In this document: piece after piece, positions 36,838-46,644 of the stretch
Position numbering within the stretch: position 1 is the stretch's first letter
How the letters are laid out: each line of letters opens with the position of its first letter
Assembly (NCBI RefSeq): GCF_004117855.1
Contig: NZ_QWBW01000026.1
Coordinates: forward strand, 20,115 to 74,397
Length of the DNA stretch: 54,283 nucleotides
Origin: Modicisalibacter coralii
GTDB taxonomy: Bacteria > Pseudomonadota > Gammaproteobacteria > Pseudomonadales > Halomonadaceae
Reading direction: 5' to 3'
Made by a program: the position numbers and the translations under genes
The notes under the pieces: generated by a model
Seen by the model: only the letters and a program-made list of their open reading frames with translations
The model's database searches: none
Told to the model about the DNA's origin: nothing

Positions 36838-37467
36838 TTACTGCCCCCGTTCGTCGCGAACCTTGTCGATCAGCTCGCCGGCGATCTTGGGCATGTTCTC
36901 GAGGCTGCCGGCGGTCTGCGGGGTGACCACGTAGTGGCCGTCGACCACCAGCGCCGGGACCCCCATCAGCTGGTAGGCCCGCATCTTGGCGTGGGCCTGG
37001 TTGATCTCGCTCTTCACGCCGAAGGACTCGATCGCGTCGAGGGCGGCCTGCTTGGTGACACCGTACTGGCTGAAGAACTCGGCGACATCGTCGGGATCGG
37101 TCAGGTGCTTGCCCTGCTGATGGATGGCGTCGAAGAAGTCCTCGTGGACCTTGTCGAGGATGCCCAACTGCTTGGCGGCATAGAAGGCGCGGGCATGGGC
37201 CGTCCAGGTATCGCCCATGGTCGCCGGGATGCGCTGGAAGGTGACGTCGTCGGGGAGCTGGGCGACCCAGTCGTTGAGCGGACCCTCGAGCTTGTAGCAG
37301 TGCGGGCAGCCGTACCAGAAGACCTCGTTGACCTCGATCTGGCCGGCGGGCACCGAGGTTTCCACCGGGGTGTCGAGTACCTTGTAGTCCTCGCCGGCGA
37401 CCGGCGCCGCCATGACCAGGGTGGAAAAGCCGAGTCCGGCGATCGCCGCGATCCACTGTTTCAACAT
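36838..37467 (-). CDS. dsbA: thiol:disulfide interchange protein DsbA
   Basis: 209-residue periplasmic oxidant of protein thiols. Signal peptide at 1-20 (MLKQWIAAIAGLGFSTLVMA); active site C54-P-H-C57 in FWYGCPHCYKL; cis-proline in GVPALVVDG. The CPHC dipeptide is the same as in E. coli DsbA. Start at 37467 is supported by AAGGAGAG eight bases upstream. It lies downstream of the cytochrome c4 gene, an arrangement typical of Pseudomonas. Confidence 0.95.
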   Translation of the reverse strand: MLKQWIAAIAGLGFSTLVMAAPVAGEDYKVLDTPVETSVPAGQIEVNEVFWYGCPHCYKLEGPLNDWVAQLPDDVTFQRIPATMGDTWTAHARAFYAAKQLGILDKVHEDFFDAIHQQGKHLTDPDDVAEFFSQYGVTKQAALDAIESFGVKSEINQAHAKMRAYQLMGVPALVVDGHYVVTPQTAGSLENMPKIAGELIDKVRDERGQ

Positions 37468-37581
37468 GCGCCCACTCTCCTTGCCAATCATCGTCTTGCC
37501 GTTAAAGGTAACAGATATCCGCGGCGAGCGTGATGCCGCCGCCACGCCTTTGAGTCGGCGTCGGCGATGAGGTTCCCGGGC

Positions 37582-38214
37582 TCAGTGCAGCCCGGAGAGG
37601 TAGTCGGCGAGCGCCTCGATCTGGGCGTCGCTCAGCCGGGCGGCGATGTCGCGCATGATCGCGTTGGGGTCGTTGTCGCGGGTGCCGCTGGCGAAGGCCT
37701 CGAGCGTGGCGCGGGTATAGGGGGGATGCTGCCCCGACAGTGCCGGGAAGCCGGCGGCGCCCAGCCCCTGCCCGGTCGGGGTGTGGCAGGCCGCGCACGC
37801 CGGCAGGCCGGCCTCGGGATCGCCCCCCTTGTAGAGGCGGCGTCCCCGTTCGGCGAGGGCCGGGTCGGCCTGGCCGAGATGGGATGGCAGGCTCGCGTAG
37901 TAGGCGGCCAGATCGGCGATGTCCCGGTCGTCGAGCCCGGCGACCACCCCGGCCATCTGCGGCACGGAACGCCGGCCGTCGCGGATGTCGGCCAGCTGCT
38001 TGGCCAGGTAGCTGGCCTGCTGTCCGGCGAGGTTGGGGAAGGCGGGCACCTGGCTGACGCCCTCGGCACCATGGCAGGCGCTGCAGACCTGGGCCTTGTC
38101 GCGGCCGGCCTCGGCCGAGCCGGGCGTCGCGATCGGTGTCTGGGCCCATGCGCCGCCGGCCCCGCCCAGTACGGTGACCAGTGCGGCGGCCAGGCCCATC
38201 AGAATCCGTTTCAT
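37582..38214 (-). CDS. cytochrome c4 (dihaem c-type cytochrome)
   Basis: 210-residue periplasmic electron carrier made of two homologous class-I c domains. The signal peptide ends near residue 24 (GAWA-QTP). Haem sites are C44-x2-C47-H48 (CSACH) and C140-x2-C143-H144 (CAACH). Axial methionines are probably M87 (VPQMAGV) and the one in NAIMRDIA near 190. Two nearby starts, 38226 and 38214, are possible; 38214 gives the more usual lead peptide. It probably passes electrons to a terminal oxidase. Divergent from engB. Confidence 0.92.
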   Translation of the reverse strand: MKRILMGLAAALVTVLGGAGGAWAQTPIATPGSAEAGRDKAQVCSACHGAEGVSQVPAFPNLAGQQASYLAKQLADIRDGRRSVPQMAGVVAGLDDRDIADLAAYYASLPSHLGQADPALAERGRRLYKGGDPEAGLPACAACHTPTGQGLGAAGFPALSGQHPPYTRATLEAFASGTRDNDPNAIMRDIAARLSDAQIEALADYLSGLH

Positions 38215-38449
38215 CGCCTGCGTCATCCTGCCGGCCGTGTACATGAACACCCGCTGAGGGGCCGTGGCACGTGCGGCGAGGGTTCGCCGCCGTCGAGAGC
38301 GGGATGCTACACTAGCCCGCTTCGCGTCGTCCGCTGCTCGCGAGTATAGCCAATCGCCCTACCGGGGTGAACGCGACCGGCGGTCGCCCACGTCGCTTCC
38401 GGCCGGGCCGCCCGCCGGGCCCGTCGTCAACGTCAGAACGAGATCCATC

Positions 38450-39064
38450 GTGACCCGCCTCAACTATCACTCCGCGCGTTTCATGACCAGCGCGCCGACC
38501 CTGGCCCAATGCCCCGACGACAGGGGTCGCGAGGTCGCCTTCGCCGGGCGCTCCAACGCCGGCAAGTCGAGCGCGATCAATACCCTCTGCCAGCAGAAGG
38601 CGCTGGCCCGCACCTCCAAGACGCCGGGACGCACGCAACTGATCAACTTCTTCGGCCTGGGCAGCGATACGACCCGTCGCCTGGTGGACCTGCCCGGCTA
38701 CGGTTACGCCAAGGTGCCCGAGTCGGTCAAGCTCGAGTGGCAGCGTCACCTGGCGGACTACCTGCAGCGCCGTCAGTCGCTGCAGGGGCTGGTGCTGCTG
38801 ATGGACGTGCGCCACCCGCTCAGCGACTTCGACGAGATGATGCTGGGCTGGGCCGACGAGCAGGAGATGCCGGTGCACATCCTGCTCACCAAGGCCGACA
38901 AGCTCAAGCCGGGGGCGGCGAAGAACATGCACCAGAAGGTCCGCAGCCAGCTCCGCGAATGGGAGGACCTGGTCAGCATCCAGCTGTTCTCGGCGCTCAA
39001 GCGCCAGGGGCTGGAGACCCTCACCGCGCGGCTCGACGGCTGGCTGGGCGACGCCGAGGCGTGA
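38450..39064 (+). CDS. engB: ribosome biogenesis GTPase EngB/YihA
   Basis: 204-residue essential GTPase of large-subunit assembly. G1 GRSNAGKS (33-40), G2-region KTPGRTQ, G3 [11 protein letters not shown]4 TKADKL. The GTG at 38450 is chosen because it yields the family N-terminus ([22 protein letters not shown]); the open frame extends upstream to 38264 but that segment is arginine-rich non-family sequence overlapping the cytochrome promoter region. The ribosome site is weak (ACGAGA). Located beside the c4 cytochrome, as in many gammaproteobacteria. Confidence 0.93.
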   Translation: MTRLNYHSARFMTSAPTLAQCPDDRGREVAFAGRSNAGKSSAINTLCQQKALARTSKTPGRTQLINFFGLGSDTTRRLVDLPGYGYAKVPESVKLEWQRHLADYLQRRQSLQGLVLLMDVRHPLSDFDEMMLGWADEQEMPVHILLTKADKLKPGAAKNMHQKVRSQLREWEDLVSIQLFSALKRQGLETLTARLDGWLGDAEA

Positions 39065-39070
39065 CCGCGG

Positions 39071-39289
39071 TCACAACGACCAGATCACGGGCCGCCCGCT
39101 CTCGGGGGCCCGGTAGGATGTGCCCGGGTAAGGCATGGAGCGGCTCCCGGGCTGGCTGACCGTTTCCTGACGGGCCGCCGGCGCGACCGCCTGGGGCGTG
39201 TCGTGCGTGGCCAGCGGCAGGGCGACGAGTGTGAGCAGCGGCACGGCCGCCACCACCAGCCAGGTGGTCAGTCGATCGCAGACGTGCAT
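39071..39289 (-). CDS. small exported or membrane-anchored protein, unknown
   Basis: 72 residues with a hydrophobic N-terminal segment (TTWLVVAAVPLLTLVALPLA, about residues 8-27), then a polar proline-rich tail. A perfect GGAGG lies five bases before the ATG at 39289, a strong sign that it is translated. It ends 6 bp from the convergent engB stop. The upstream region contains GTACAGGATTTGTAC on the minus strand (about 39305-39319), which may be an operator. Not recognised. Confidence 0.55.
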   Translation of the reverse strand: MHVCDRLTTWLVVAAVPLLTLVALPLATHDTPQAVAPAARQETVSQPGSRSMPYPGTSYRAPESGRPVIWSL

Positions 39290-39367
39290 GGCGGCCTCCG
39301 CATTGTACAAATCCTGTACGCAGTATCGTTGCTGGTAACGGTTTGCACAAGCCGGGACGGCCGCTCG

Positions 39368-40093
39368 CTAGCCCTTGGTCTCGAGGTGGCCCAGCAGCGC
39401 CGGCAGATCGCGGATGTGGGCCAGACGGTGGACGCCGTCGGGCAGCGTCGCCGGTCGCGCGTCGTCCTTGTCGATCCACGCCACGCGCATCCCCAGCCGC
39501 AGCGCCGGCAGCACGTCCTCCCGCCAGGAATCGCCGACGTGCAGCGCCCGCGAGGGCGGCACCGGCCCGAGCCGCGCCAGCGCCGCCAGGAAGGCGCGCG
39601 CGTCGGGCTTGGGTGCCAGGCTCTCGCCGGCGTTGATGATCACCGGAAAGTGCTCGCCGATCGCCAGCCGCGTCAGGTCGACGTTGCCATTGGTGATCGC
39701 GGCGAGGCGGTAGCGGCCGGCCAGCGCATCCAGCATCTCGGGCACCTCCTCGAACACCGTGATGTCGTGGCGCAGCTCGAGCATGTGCTCGATCGTCGCG
39801 TCGGCCCAGCGGGCCGCCTCGTCGGTGTCCAGGCCGAACTCGAGGAGCATCTCGCGCAGCGTCTCGCGACGTACCCAGGTGAAGTCGCCGCGCCTCACGG
39901 GATGGCGGGCGGCGAATTCGAGGCGCCGGCGCTGGTACTCCTCCAGCGGAAAGCGCTCGGCATGGCCGACGCGTTCGTGCAGCCAGTCGTAGTGGCCCGC
40001 TTCGGTACGGGCCATCACCGGCTGGTTGTCCCAGAAGGTGTCGTCGAGATCGAAGGTCAGTGCCTCGATGCGGGTGGGATGGGGAGCTGTCAT
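39368..40093 (-). CDS. HAD-superfamily hydrolase (YigB-like)
   Basis: 241-residue cytosolic phosphatase of the haloacid dehalogenase superfamily. Motif I is DLDDT (D15 nucleophile, D17), motif II the AITNGN stretch, motif III the lysine in APKPDARAF and motif IV HVGDSWREDV. A helical cap lies between about 25 and 110. YigB of E. coli acts on FMN in riboflavin synthesis; the same location after xerC supports an orthologue, but substrate is not proven. The ATG at 40093 begins 4 bp after the xerC stop. Confidence 0.88.
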   Translation of the reverse strand: MTAPHPTRIEALTFDLDDTFWDNQPVMARTEAGHYDWLHERVGHAERFPLEEYQRRRLEFAARHPVRRGDFTWVRRETLREMLLEFGLDTDEAARWADATIEHMLELRHDITVFEEVPEMLDALAGRYRLAAITNGNVDLTRLAIGEHFPVIINAGESLAPKPDARAFLAALARLGPVPPSRALHVGDSWREDVLPALRLGMRVAWIDKDDARPATLPDGVHRLAHIRDLPALLGHLETKG

Positions 40094-40097
40094 GGGC

Positions 40098-41018
40098 TTA
40101 CTCGTTGGCGTCGTCGGGGCCGCGGCGGCGGGCCCGCGGGTGGGCGGCGTCGTAGGCGCCGGCCAGATGCTGCCAGTCCAGCCGGGTGTAGACCTGGGTC
40201 GTCGACAGCTGGGCGTGGCCGAGCAGTTCCTGGACGGCGCGCAGGTCCTGGCTGGATTCCAGCAGGTGGCTGGCGAAGGAGTGGCGCAGGCGGTGCGGAT
40301 GCAGATGCTCGGGCAGACCGCGCTCGATGGCGAGCCGCGACAGCCGCTGCTGAATGGCACGGTGGCCGAGCCGCGTGCCGCGTCGGCCGACGAACAGAGC
40401 CGTTTCACCGGCCACGGCGATGCTCGGGCGGATCGCCAGCCAGGCGTCGAGCGCCTCTCGGGCACGGCGTCCCACCGGCACCTGGCGGGGCTTGCTGCCC
40501 TTGCCGATCACCCGCACGCGACTGCCATCGAGCTGGGCGAGATCGAGTGCGGCGAGCTCCGCCAGACGCAGGCCGCTGGAATAGAGCAGCTCGCAGATCG
40601 CCTGGTCGCGAATCGCCAGCGGCGAGCCGTCGTGAGGGGTGTCGAGAAAGCGCGCCAGCTGGTCGACGTCCACCGGATGGGGCAGGTGGCCCGGCAGGCG
40701 CGGCGCGCGCGACAACCGCACCGGGTTGTGAGCGAGAATGCCGCACTCGACCAGATACTCGGCGAAGCTCGACACCGCGGCGCGGCGTCGGGCCAGGCTG
40801 CGCGGCGCCAGGCCGCGGGTCCGCTCGCCGCCCAGGAAGCGCCGCAGCCGGGCGGCGTCGAGGGCCGTCCAGTCCGTCAGGCCGGCATCTTGGGCGAAGC
40901 GCGTCAACGCCGTGAGGTCGCGGCGGTAGGCATCGACGGTCGCCGGGCTGGCGCGTCGGGCCAGCTCGGCGAGGAAGGCGTCGCGGCGCGTCTCGAGGCG
41001 GTCAGCGGCGCTGGACAT
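40098..41018 (-). CDS. xerC: site-specific tyrosine recombinase XerC
   Basis: 306-residue recombinase that, with XerD, resolves chromosome dimers at dif. An N-terminal SAM-like DNA-binding domain (about 1-105) is followed by the catalytic domain. Catalytic residues: R151 (SSGLRLAE), K173 region (GKGSK), H242 and R245 (HRLRHSFASH), H268 (LGHA) and nucleophile Y277 (QVYTRLD). It is a housekeeping gene here, not part of an integron. It overlaps the 3' end of DUF484 by 17 bp. Confidence 0.95.
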   Translation of the reverse strand: MSSAADRLETRRDAFLAELARRASPATVDAYRRDLTALTRFAQDAGLTDWTALDAARLRRFLGGERTRGLAPRSLARRRAAVSSFAEYLVECGILAHNPVRLSRAPRLPGHLPHPVDVDQLARFLDTPHDGSPLAIRDQAICELLYSSGLRLAELAALDLAQLDGSRVRVIGKGSKPRQVPVGRRAREALDAWLAIRPSIAVAGETALFVGRRGTRLGHRAIQQRLSRLAIERGLPEHLHPHRLRHSFASHLLESSQDLRAVQELLGHAQLSTTQVYTRLDWQHLAGAYDAAHPRARRRGPDDANE

Positions 41019-41718
41019 GCCCCACCATCAGGCGGGTGACCACCTCGCCCAGGTACTCGGTGAACAGGGTGTCGAGACTGGCACGGAAATGGTCGCTGTC
41101 GTGGCTGGCGAGAATCAGGTAGCCCTGAGGTTCGCCGAGCGTCAGCCGGGTCAGGGCGCAGGAACCGGCCTGCTTGGGCGGATCGAGGTGCGGCAGCAGG
41201 CGCTGCCAGTCCTTGCGCGACAGCCGCCGGCAGCGGCTGGTACGGCCGTCGAGCAGCGCACCCAGGCGCGCGCCGCTGGCCTCGTCGAGGACGAAGCGCG
41301 GCGGCTGCGGCGGGCTGGGCTCGGCGTCGGTGAGCTGCGGCGCGCACCACAGCGCCACCGCGTGGGTCCGGAAACGCTCGGCCAGTTGGGTGGCCAGCGC
41401 CTCGCCCAGCGCGTCGTTGTCCTCGGCCTCGAGCAGCGCCAGGATCAACTCGCGGGTGCGGCGGTACTGGGACTCGTTGTGGCGCGCCGATTCCAGCAGC
41501 TGCTCCAGCCGCCACTCCGCGCTCTCGGCGCGTTCGCGCAGGTCGTGGACCAGTCGCTCGAGCAGCGACACGGCGCCGCGTGCCTCGGGGTGAGGGACCT
41601 TGAGCTGCTGCAGCAGGCCCTCGCGACCGATGAAGAAGTCGGGATGCCGGGCCAGCCACTGGGCGACCATCTCGGGGTCGAGTGTCTGGCGGGGCTCGGG
41701 CGCTTTCGCAGGGGGCAT
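41002..41718 (-). CDS. DUF484 family protein (GAF-like)
   Basis: 238-residue protein of the DUF484 family (E. coli YigA neighbourhood). It begins with DPEMVAQWLARHPDFFIGREGLLQQLKVPHP, the family's signature, then a coiled-coil (LLERLVHDLRERAESAEWRLEQLLESARHNE, about 50-85) and a GAF-like C-terminal domain ending GEPQGYLILASHDSDHFRASLDTLFTEYLGEVVTRLM. Function is unknown; it always lies between dapF and xerC in this cluster. The 17-bp overlap with xerC implies coupled translation. Confidence 0.88.
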   Translation of the reverse strand: MPPAKAPEPRQTLDPEMVAQWLARHPDFFIGREGLLQQLKVPHPEARGAVSLLERLVHDLRERAESAEWRLEQLLESARHNESQYRRTRELILALLEAEDNDALGEALATQLAERFRTHAVALWCAPQLTDAEPSPPQPPRFVLDEASGARLGALLDGRTSRCRRLSRKDWQRLLPHLDPPKQAGSCALTRLTLGEPQGYLILASHDSDHFRASLDTLFTEYLGEVVTRLMVGHVQRR

Positions 41719-41740
41719 GTTGGCGTCCTCGTCGATTCGC

Positions 41741-42574
41741 TCAGCTCAGTTGAACCCGGCCGTCGAAGACCCGCACGGCGGGACCGGTCATGAACAGCGG
41801 GGCGTCGTCGCCGTCCCATTCGATGGTCAGGCGCCCGCCGGGCAGGTGGACGTCCACCGGGCTGTCGAGCAGGCCCTGGCGGATACCGCTGGCGACCGCG
41901 GCGCAGGCGCCGGTGCCGCAGGCCAGGGTCTCGCCGGCGCCGCGCTCGAAGACGCGCAGGCGGATCTCGTGGCGCGAGACGACCTGCATGAAGCCGGCAT
42001 TGACCTGACGCGGGAAGCGCGGGTGGCGCTCGATCAGCGGCCCCAGCCGTGCCACCGGGGCGCTGGCGACGTCGACGACCTGCAGCACCGCGTGGGGGTT
42101 GCCCATCGACACCGCGCCGATCTCCAGGCGCTCGTCCTCGACCTCGAGGACGTGCAGCGTGCGGTCCTCGTCGGCCTCGAAGGGCAGCGACGCGGGGGCG
42201 AAGCGCGGCGCGCCCATGTCGACGCGCACCCGTTCATCGTCGTCGACGACCAGGGTCAGCGGACCGCCCAGTGTCTCGACGTGGATCTCGCGCTTGTGGG
42301 TCAACTGCTGGTCGCGCACGAAGCGGGCGAAGCAGCGTGCGCCGTTGCCGCAGTTCTCGACCTCGCTGCCGTCGGCGTTGTAGATCCGGTAGCGGAAATC
42401 CATCTCCGGGTCGCGTGGCGGCTCGACCAGCAGCAACTGGTCGAAGCCGACCCCGAGGTGGCGGTCGGCGAGCTGACGGATCTGCTGGGTGTCGAAGCGC
42501 GCGCGCTGGGTGACCAGATCGACGACCATGAAGTCGTTGCCCAGCCCGTGCATCTTGGTGAAATAGACCCGCAT
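41741..42574 (-). CDS. dapF: diaminopimelate epimerase
   Basis: 277-residue enzyme converting LL-DAP to meso-DAP for lysine and peptidoglycan synthesis. The two catalytic cysteines are C75 (ENCGNGARC) and C219 (LACGTGAC), in the symmetric two-domain fold. The start at 42574 gives [19 protein letters not shown], the exact family N-terminus; it overlaps the lysA stop by one base (TGATG). Longer readings upstream lie inside lysA in another frame. Confidence 0.96.
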   Translation of the reverse strand: MRVYFTKMHGLGNDFMVVDLVTQRARFDTQQIRQLADRHLGVGFDQLLLVEPPRDPEMDFRYRIYNADGSEVENCGNGARCFARFVRDQQLTHKREIHVETLGGPLTLVVDDDERVRVDMGAPRFAPASLPFEADEDRTLHVLEVEDERLEIGAVSMGNPHAVLQVVDVASAPVARLGPLIERHPRFPRQVNAGFMQVVSRHEIRLRVFERGAGETLACGTGACAAVASGIRQGLLDSPVDVHLPGGRLTIEWDGDDAPLFMTGPAVRVFDGRVQLS

Positions 42575-43842
42575 CAGCGCTTCTCCGGCAGCAGCGCCTC
42601 GCCGGCCCACAGGTCCTCGAGGGGCTCGCGGCGCCGGACCAGGTGGGCCCGGTCGCCGTCGACCATCACTTCCGGCGGGCGCGGGCGGCTGTTGTAGTTC
42701 GAGGCCATGACGAAGCCGTAGGCGCCGGCGGAGCGCACCGCCAGCAGGTCGCCCTGGGCCACCGCCAGGTCGCGGTCCTTGCCCAGGAAGTCGCCGGTCT
42801 CGCAGACCGGGCCGACCACGTCGTAGATGGCCGTCTCGCGCGGCTGCCGGGTGTCCACCGGCAGGATCGCCTGCCAGGCCTGATAGAGCGACGGACGGAT
42901 CAGGTCGTTCATGCCGGCGTCGACGATCGCGAAGTGCTTGGTCTCGCCGGGCTTGAGGTATTCGATGCGGGTCAGCAGCACGCCGGCGTTGGCGGCGATC
43001 GAGCGACCGGGCTCGAACAGCAGCGTCAGTCCCTCGCCGCCGTCCCACTCGGCGAGCCGTTCGAGCAGCGCGCGGGCGTAGTCGAACGGGGCCGGCGGGC
43101 GCTCGTCCTGATAGGGCACGCCCAGGCCGCCGCCGAGATCGAGATGCTCGATGGCGATGCCGCGCGCCTTGAGCCGGTCGAGCAGCACCAGCAGCCGGTC
43201 GAGGGCGTCGAGGAAGGGCGCGGTGTCGGTGAGCTGCGAGCCGATGTGGCAATCGAGCCCGACGATCTCGATGTGGGGCAGGGCGGCGGCGCGCTCGTAG
43301 ACGGCGAGCGCCTCGTCGACGGGGATGCCGAACTTGTTGGCCTTGAGCCCGGTGGAGATGTAGGGGTGGGTGCGGGCGTCGACGTCGGGGTTGACGCGCA
43401 GCGACACCCGGGCGATCTCGCGGCATTCGCCGGCCACGTCGTCGAGGCGCTCCAGCTCGGGCAGCGACTCGACGTTGAAGCACTTGATGCCGACTTCCAG
43501 GGCGCGGGCCATCTCGTGGCGTTCCTTGGCGACGCCGGAGAACACCACCCGGGCGGGGTCGCCGCCGGCGGCCAGTACCCGCTCGAGCTCGCCCACCGAG
43601 ACGATGTCGAAGCCGGCCCCCAGGCGTGCCAGCAGATTGAGCACCGCCAGGTTGGAGTTGGCCTTGACCGCGTAGCAGATCAGGTGCGGATGGCCGGCGA
43701 GCGCCTCGCTGTAGGCGCGGTAGTGGCGCTCCAGCGTGGCCCGCGAGTAGACGTAGCAGGGCGTGCCGTAGCGCGCGGCGATGGTCGCCAGCGAGATGTC
43801 CTCGCCGTGAAGTACCCCGTCGCGATAGTCGAAATGATCCAT
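42574..43842 (-). CDS. lysA: diaminopimelate decarboxylase
   Basis: 422-residue PLP-dependent fold-III enzyme making L-lysine from meso-DAP. PLP lysine K60 is in [21 protein letters not shown], the HIGSQ loop and the C-terminal [16 protein letters not shown] motif with its catalytic cysteine are present. Starts two bases after the lptM stop and is coupled to dapF. Confidence 0.96.
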   Translation of the reverse strand: MDHFDYRDGVLHGEDISLATIAARYGTPCYVYSRATLERHYRAYSEALAGHPHLICYAVKANSNLAVLNLLARLGAGFDIVSVGELERVLAAGGDPARVVFSGVAKERHEMARALEVGIKCFNVESLPELERLDDVAGECREIARVSLRVNPDVDARTHPYISTGLKANKFGIPVDEALAVYERAAALPHIEIVGLDCHIGSQLTDTAPFLDALDRLLVLLDRLKARGIAIEHLDLGGGLGVPYQDERPPAPFDYARALLERLAEWDGGEGLTLLFEPGRSIAANAGVLLTRIEYLKPGETKHFAIVDAGMNDLIRPSLYQAWQAILPVDTRQPRETAIYDVVGPVCETGDFLGKDRDLAVAQGDLLAVRSAGAYGFVMASNYNSRPRPPEVMVDGDRAHLVRRREPLEDLWAGEALLPEKR

Positions 43843-43844
43843 GC

Positions 43845-44081
43845 TTACTCCGTGCCCCCCGCGTCGGGCCGGCCGTCGTCGGCCGACTCGCTGGACGGCT
43901 GTGGGTCGTCGCCGGCCGCGCGGTCGTCGTCGTAGGCGCCGGCCGGGTCGTATGCCTCGGCGGCCTGCTCGTCGCCGGGGTGGTAGAGCGGGCCCTTCTG
44001 GCCGCAGCCGCCGAGCCCGGTGCCGACCAGCAGCCCCAGGACGAGCAGTGCCGGTACGCGCCGATGGGTCGTCCGGCTCAT
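43845..44081 (-). CDS. lptM: LptM (YifL)-like lipoprotein
   Basis: 78-residue lipoprotein: signal peptide with lipobox LGGC (lipidated C26), then [12 protein letters not shown], the conserved segment of LptM, which in E. coli helps assemble the LptDE lipopolysaccharide translocon. The remaining 45 residues are strongly acidic ([11 protein letters not shown]...), longer than in E. coli. Located between argH and lysA, as in other gammaproteobacteria; its ATG overlaps the argH stop by four bases. Confidence 0.88.
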   Translation of the reverse strand: MSRTTHRRVPALLVLGLLVGTGLGGCGQKGPLYHPGDEQAAEAYDPAGAYDDDRAAGDDPQPSSESADDGRPDAGGTE

Positions 44082-45484
44082 TCGACGACCTCCGTCAACG
44101 TGGCGAGGGCCTCGCGGGCCCGCTGGGCGGCGGCGCGGACCTGATCCGGCGCGGTGCCGCCGATGTGGTTGCGGGCGGCCACCGAGCCCTCGAGCGTGAG
44201 TACCTCGAAGACGTCGCCTTCGATGGTCGCGGAGAACTGACGCAGCTCGTCGAGGGTCATCTCGGAGAGATCCTTGGCGTTGTCGAGGCCGTAGGCCACC
44301 GACTGGCCGACGATCTCGTGGGCATCGCGGAAGGCCACGCCCTTGCGCACCAGGTAGTCGGCGAGGTCGGTGGCGGTGGAGAAGCCCTTGCGCGCGGCCT
44401 CGTACATGTTGCCGGCCTTGGCCTCGATCGCCGGAATCATGTCGGCGAAGGCGCGCAGGCAGCCCTTGACGGTGTCGAGGGTGTCGAACAGCGGCTCCTT
44501 GTCCTCCTGGTTGTCCTTGTTGTAGGCCAGCGGCTGGGACTTCATCAGCGTCAAAAGGCCCATCAGGTGGCCATAGACGCGCCCGGTCTTGCCGCGCACC
44601 AGCTCGGGTACGTCGGGGTTCTTCTTCTGCGGCATGATCGAGCTGCCGGTGCAGAAGCGATCGGGCAGGTCGATGAAGTCGAACTGAGCGCTGGTCCACA
44701 GCACCAGTTCCTCGCTCATCCGCGACAGGTGCATCAGCAGCAGGCTGGCCAGGGCGGTGAACTCGATGGCGAAATCGCGATCCGAGACCGCGTCCAGCGA
44801 GTTCTCGGCGGGGCGCTCGAAGCCCAGCAGCTCGGCGGTGACGTGGCGGTCGATGGGGTAGGTGGTGCCGGCCAGCGCGGCGGCGCCCAGCGGCATGACA
44901 TTGACCCGCTTGCGGCAGTCGAGCAGGCGCTCGTGATCGCGGGCGAGCATCTCCTGCCAGGCCAGCAGGTGATGGCCGAAGGTCACCGGCTGGGCGGTCT
45001 GCAGATGGGTGAAGCCGGGCATGATGGTGTCGGCCTCGCGCTCGGCGAGTTCGATCAGGCCCGTGCGCAGCCGCGCCAGTTCCGCCTCGACGACGTCGAT
45101 CTCGTCGCGCAGGTAGAGGCGGATGTCGGTGGCGATCTGATCGTTGCGCGAGCGTCCGGTGTGCAGCTTCTTGCCGGTGATGCCGATCTTCTCGGTGAGC
45201 CGCGCCTCGATGTTCATGTGCACGTCCTCGAGGGCGACCGACCAGGGGAACTGCCCGGCCTCGATCTCGCGCTCGATCTCGCCGAGCCCGGCGATGATCG
45301 CGTCGCGTTCGTCGAGGGTCAGCACGTCGACCCGCGCGAGCATGGTGGCGTGGGCGATCGAGCCGCGAATGTCGTGATGGTAGAGGCGGCGATCGAAGTT
45401 CACCGAGGCGGTGAACTGCTCGACGAAGGCATCGGTGGGTTCGCTGAAGCGTCCCCCCCAGGATTGATTGGTCTGCTGGCTCAT
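44078..45484 (-). CDS. argH: argininosuccinate lyase
   Basis: 468-residue homotetrameric enzyme, last step of arginine synthesis, in the fumarase/aspartase superfamily. The signature [12 protein letters not shown] is present, as are [20 protein letters not shown] and [17 protein letters not shown]. Length is normal. Divergent from hemC across a 216-bp region; first gene of the argH-lptM-lysA-dapF-DUF484-xerC-HAD run on the minus strand. Confidence 0.96.
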   Translation of the reverse strand: MSQQTNQSWGGRFSEPTDAFVEQFTASVNFDRRLYHHDIRGSIAHATMLARVDVLTLDERDAIIAGLGEIEREIEAGQFPWSVALEDVHMNIEARLTEKIGITGKKLHTGRSRNDQIATDIRLYLRDEIDVVEAELARLRTGLIELAEREADTIMPGFTHLQTAQPVTFGHHLLAWQEMLARDHERLLDCRKRVNVMPLGAAALAGTTYPIDRHVTAELLGFERPAENSLDAVSDRDFAIEFTALASLLLMHLSRMSEELVLWTSAQFDFIDLPDRFCTGSSIMPQKKNPDVPELVRGKTGRVYGHLMGLLTLMKSQPLAYNKDNQEDKEPLFDTLDTVKGCLRAFADMIPAIEAKAGNMYEAARKGFSTATDLADYLVRKGVAFRDAHEIVGQSVAYGLDNAKDLSEMTLDELRQFSATIEGDVFEVLTLEGSVAARNHIGGTAPDQVRAAAQRAREALATLTEVVE

Positions 45485-45700
45485 CGGGGATGCGGGTCCT
45501 GCCGGGTGATTTGGAAATCTGTCCCGAGTGTACCAGAGTCGGCGCGTCAGGCGAGCGGCCCGGCATGCCGGCCGCGGGCGATTTTTCCTCGCCTCGCGAC
45601 TGTTTTATCATGGTCGTCATTGCCGCCGTCGTCGTCACTGGCGACGGCCTATCGCCGCACCCGTGCCGCCCATCGAGATCGACGCTTTCAGGAGACCGCC

Positions 45701-46642
45701 GTGTCCGCCAACCAGACCCTCCGAATCGCCACGCGCAAGAGCCGCCTGGCCCTGTGGCAGGCCGAGCACGTGCGCGAGCGTCTCGAAGCGCTGCATCCCG
45801 GCCTGGCCGTGGAACTGGTGGCGATGTCCACCAAGGGCGACAAGATCCTCGATGCGCCGCTGGCCAAGGTCGGTGGCAAGGGGCTGTTCGTCAAGGAACT
45901 GGAAGACGCCATGCTCGACGGCCGGGCCGACATCGCCGTGCACTCGATGAAGGACGTGCCCATGCACTTTCCCGAGGGGCTGGGGCTGTCGGTGATCCTC
46001 GAGGGCGCCGAGCCCACCGACGCCTTCGTTTCCAACCAGTACGCCGGGCCGGATGCGCTGCCCGAGGGCGCCCGGGTGGGCACCTCCAGCCTGCGCCGCG
46101 GCCTGCAGATCAGCGAGGCGCGGCCCGATCTCGAGGTGCTCAACCTGCGCGGCAGCGTCCAGACCCGGCTGGCCAAGCTGGATGACGGCGAGTTCGACGC
46201 GATCATCCTCGCTACCTCGGGGCTGCGCCGGCTGGGTCTCGGCGAGCGGGTCACCCGGGAGCTGCCGCCCGAGGTCAGCTTGCCGGCCTGCGGCCAGGGC
46301 GCGCTGGGCATCGAGTGCCGGACCAACGATCCCGAACTGCTGGCGTTGCTCGCCCCCCTCGACCATGCCGAGACCGCCACCCGGGTGCGCGCCGAGCGGG
46401 CCATGAACACCCGGCTCGAAGGGGGCTGCCAGGTGCCCATCGCCGGCCACGCGGTGCTCGAGGAGGGTGGTCGCACGCTGTGGCTGCGCGCCCTGGTGGG
46501 CATGCCGGATGGCTCGCAGGTGCTGCGTGCCGAGGGGCGTGGATCGGCCAGCGAGCCCGAGACGCTGGGCATTCGGGTCGCCGAGGACCTGCTCGACCAG
46601 GGGGCCGGGGAGATTCTCGCCCGGGTCTACGGCGAGGCCTGA
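45701..46642 (+). CDS. hemC: porphobilinogen deaminase (hydroxymethylbilane synthase)
   Basis: 313-residue enzyme of tetrapyrrole synthesis that polymerises four porphobilinogens on a dipyrromethane cofactor. The cofactor cysteine is C243 ([12 protein letters not shown]). The conserved arginines [10 protein letters not shown] and [10 protein letters not shown], and catalytic Asp region HSMKDVP, are visible. The GTG at 45701 is preferred since AGGAG lies seven bases before it and the protein starts at the family position. Confidence 0.95.
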   Translation: MSANQTLRIATRKSRLALWQAEHVRERLEALHPGLAVELVAMSTKGDKILDAPLAKVGGKGLFVKELEDAMLDGRADIAVHSMKDVPMHFPEGLGLSVILEGAEPTDAFVSNQYAGPDALPEGARVGTSSLRRGLQISEARPDLEVLNLRGSVQTRLAKLDDGEFDAIILATSGLRRLGLGERVTRELPPEVSLPACGQGALGIECRTNDPELLALLAPLDHAETATRVRAERAMNTRLEGGCQVPIAGHAVLEEGGRTLWLRALVGMPDGSQVLRAEGRGSASEPETLGIRVAEDLLDQGAGEILARVYGEA

Positions 46643-46644
46643 GG

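Noticed and set aside
40098-41018. Phage or integron integrase
   Set aside because: The gene is XerC by size, active-site spacing and its standard dapF-DUF484-xerC neighbourhood; no attachment site or cassette array is present.
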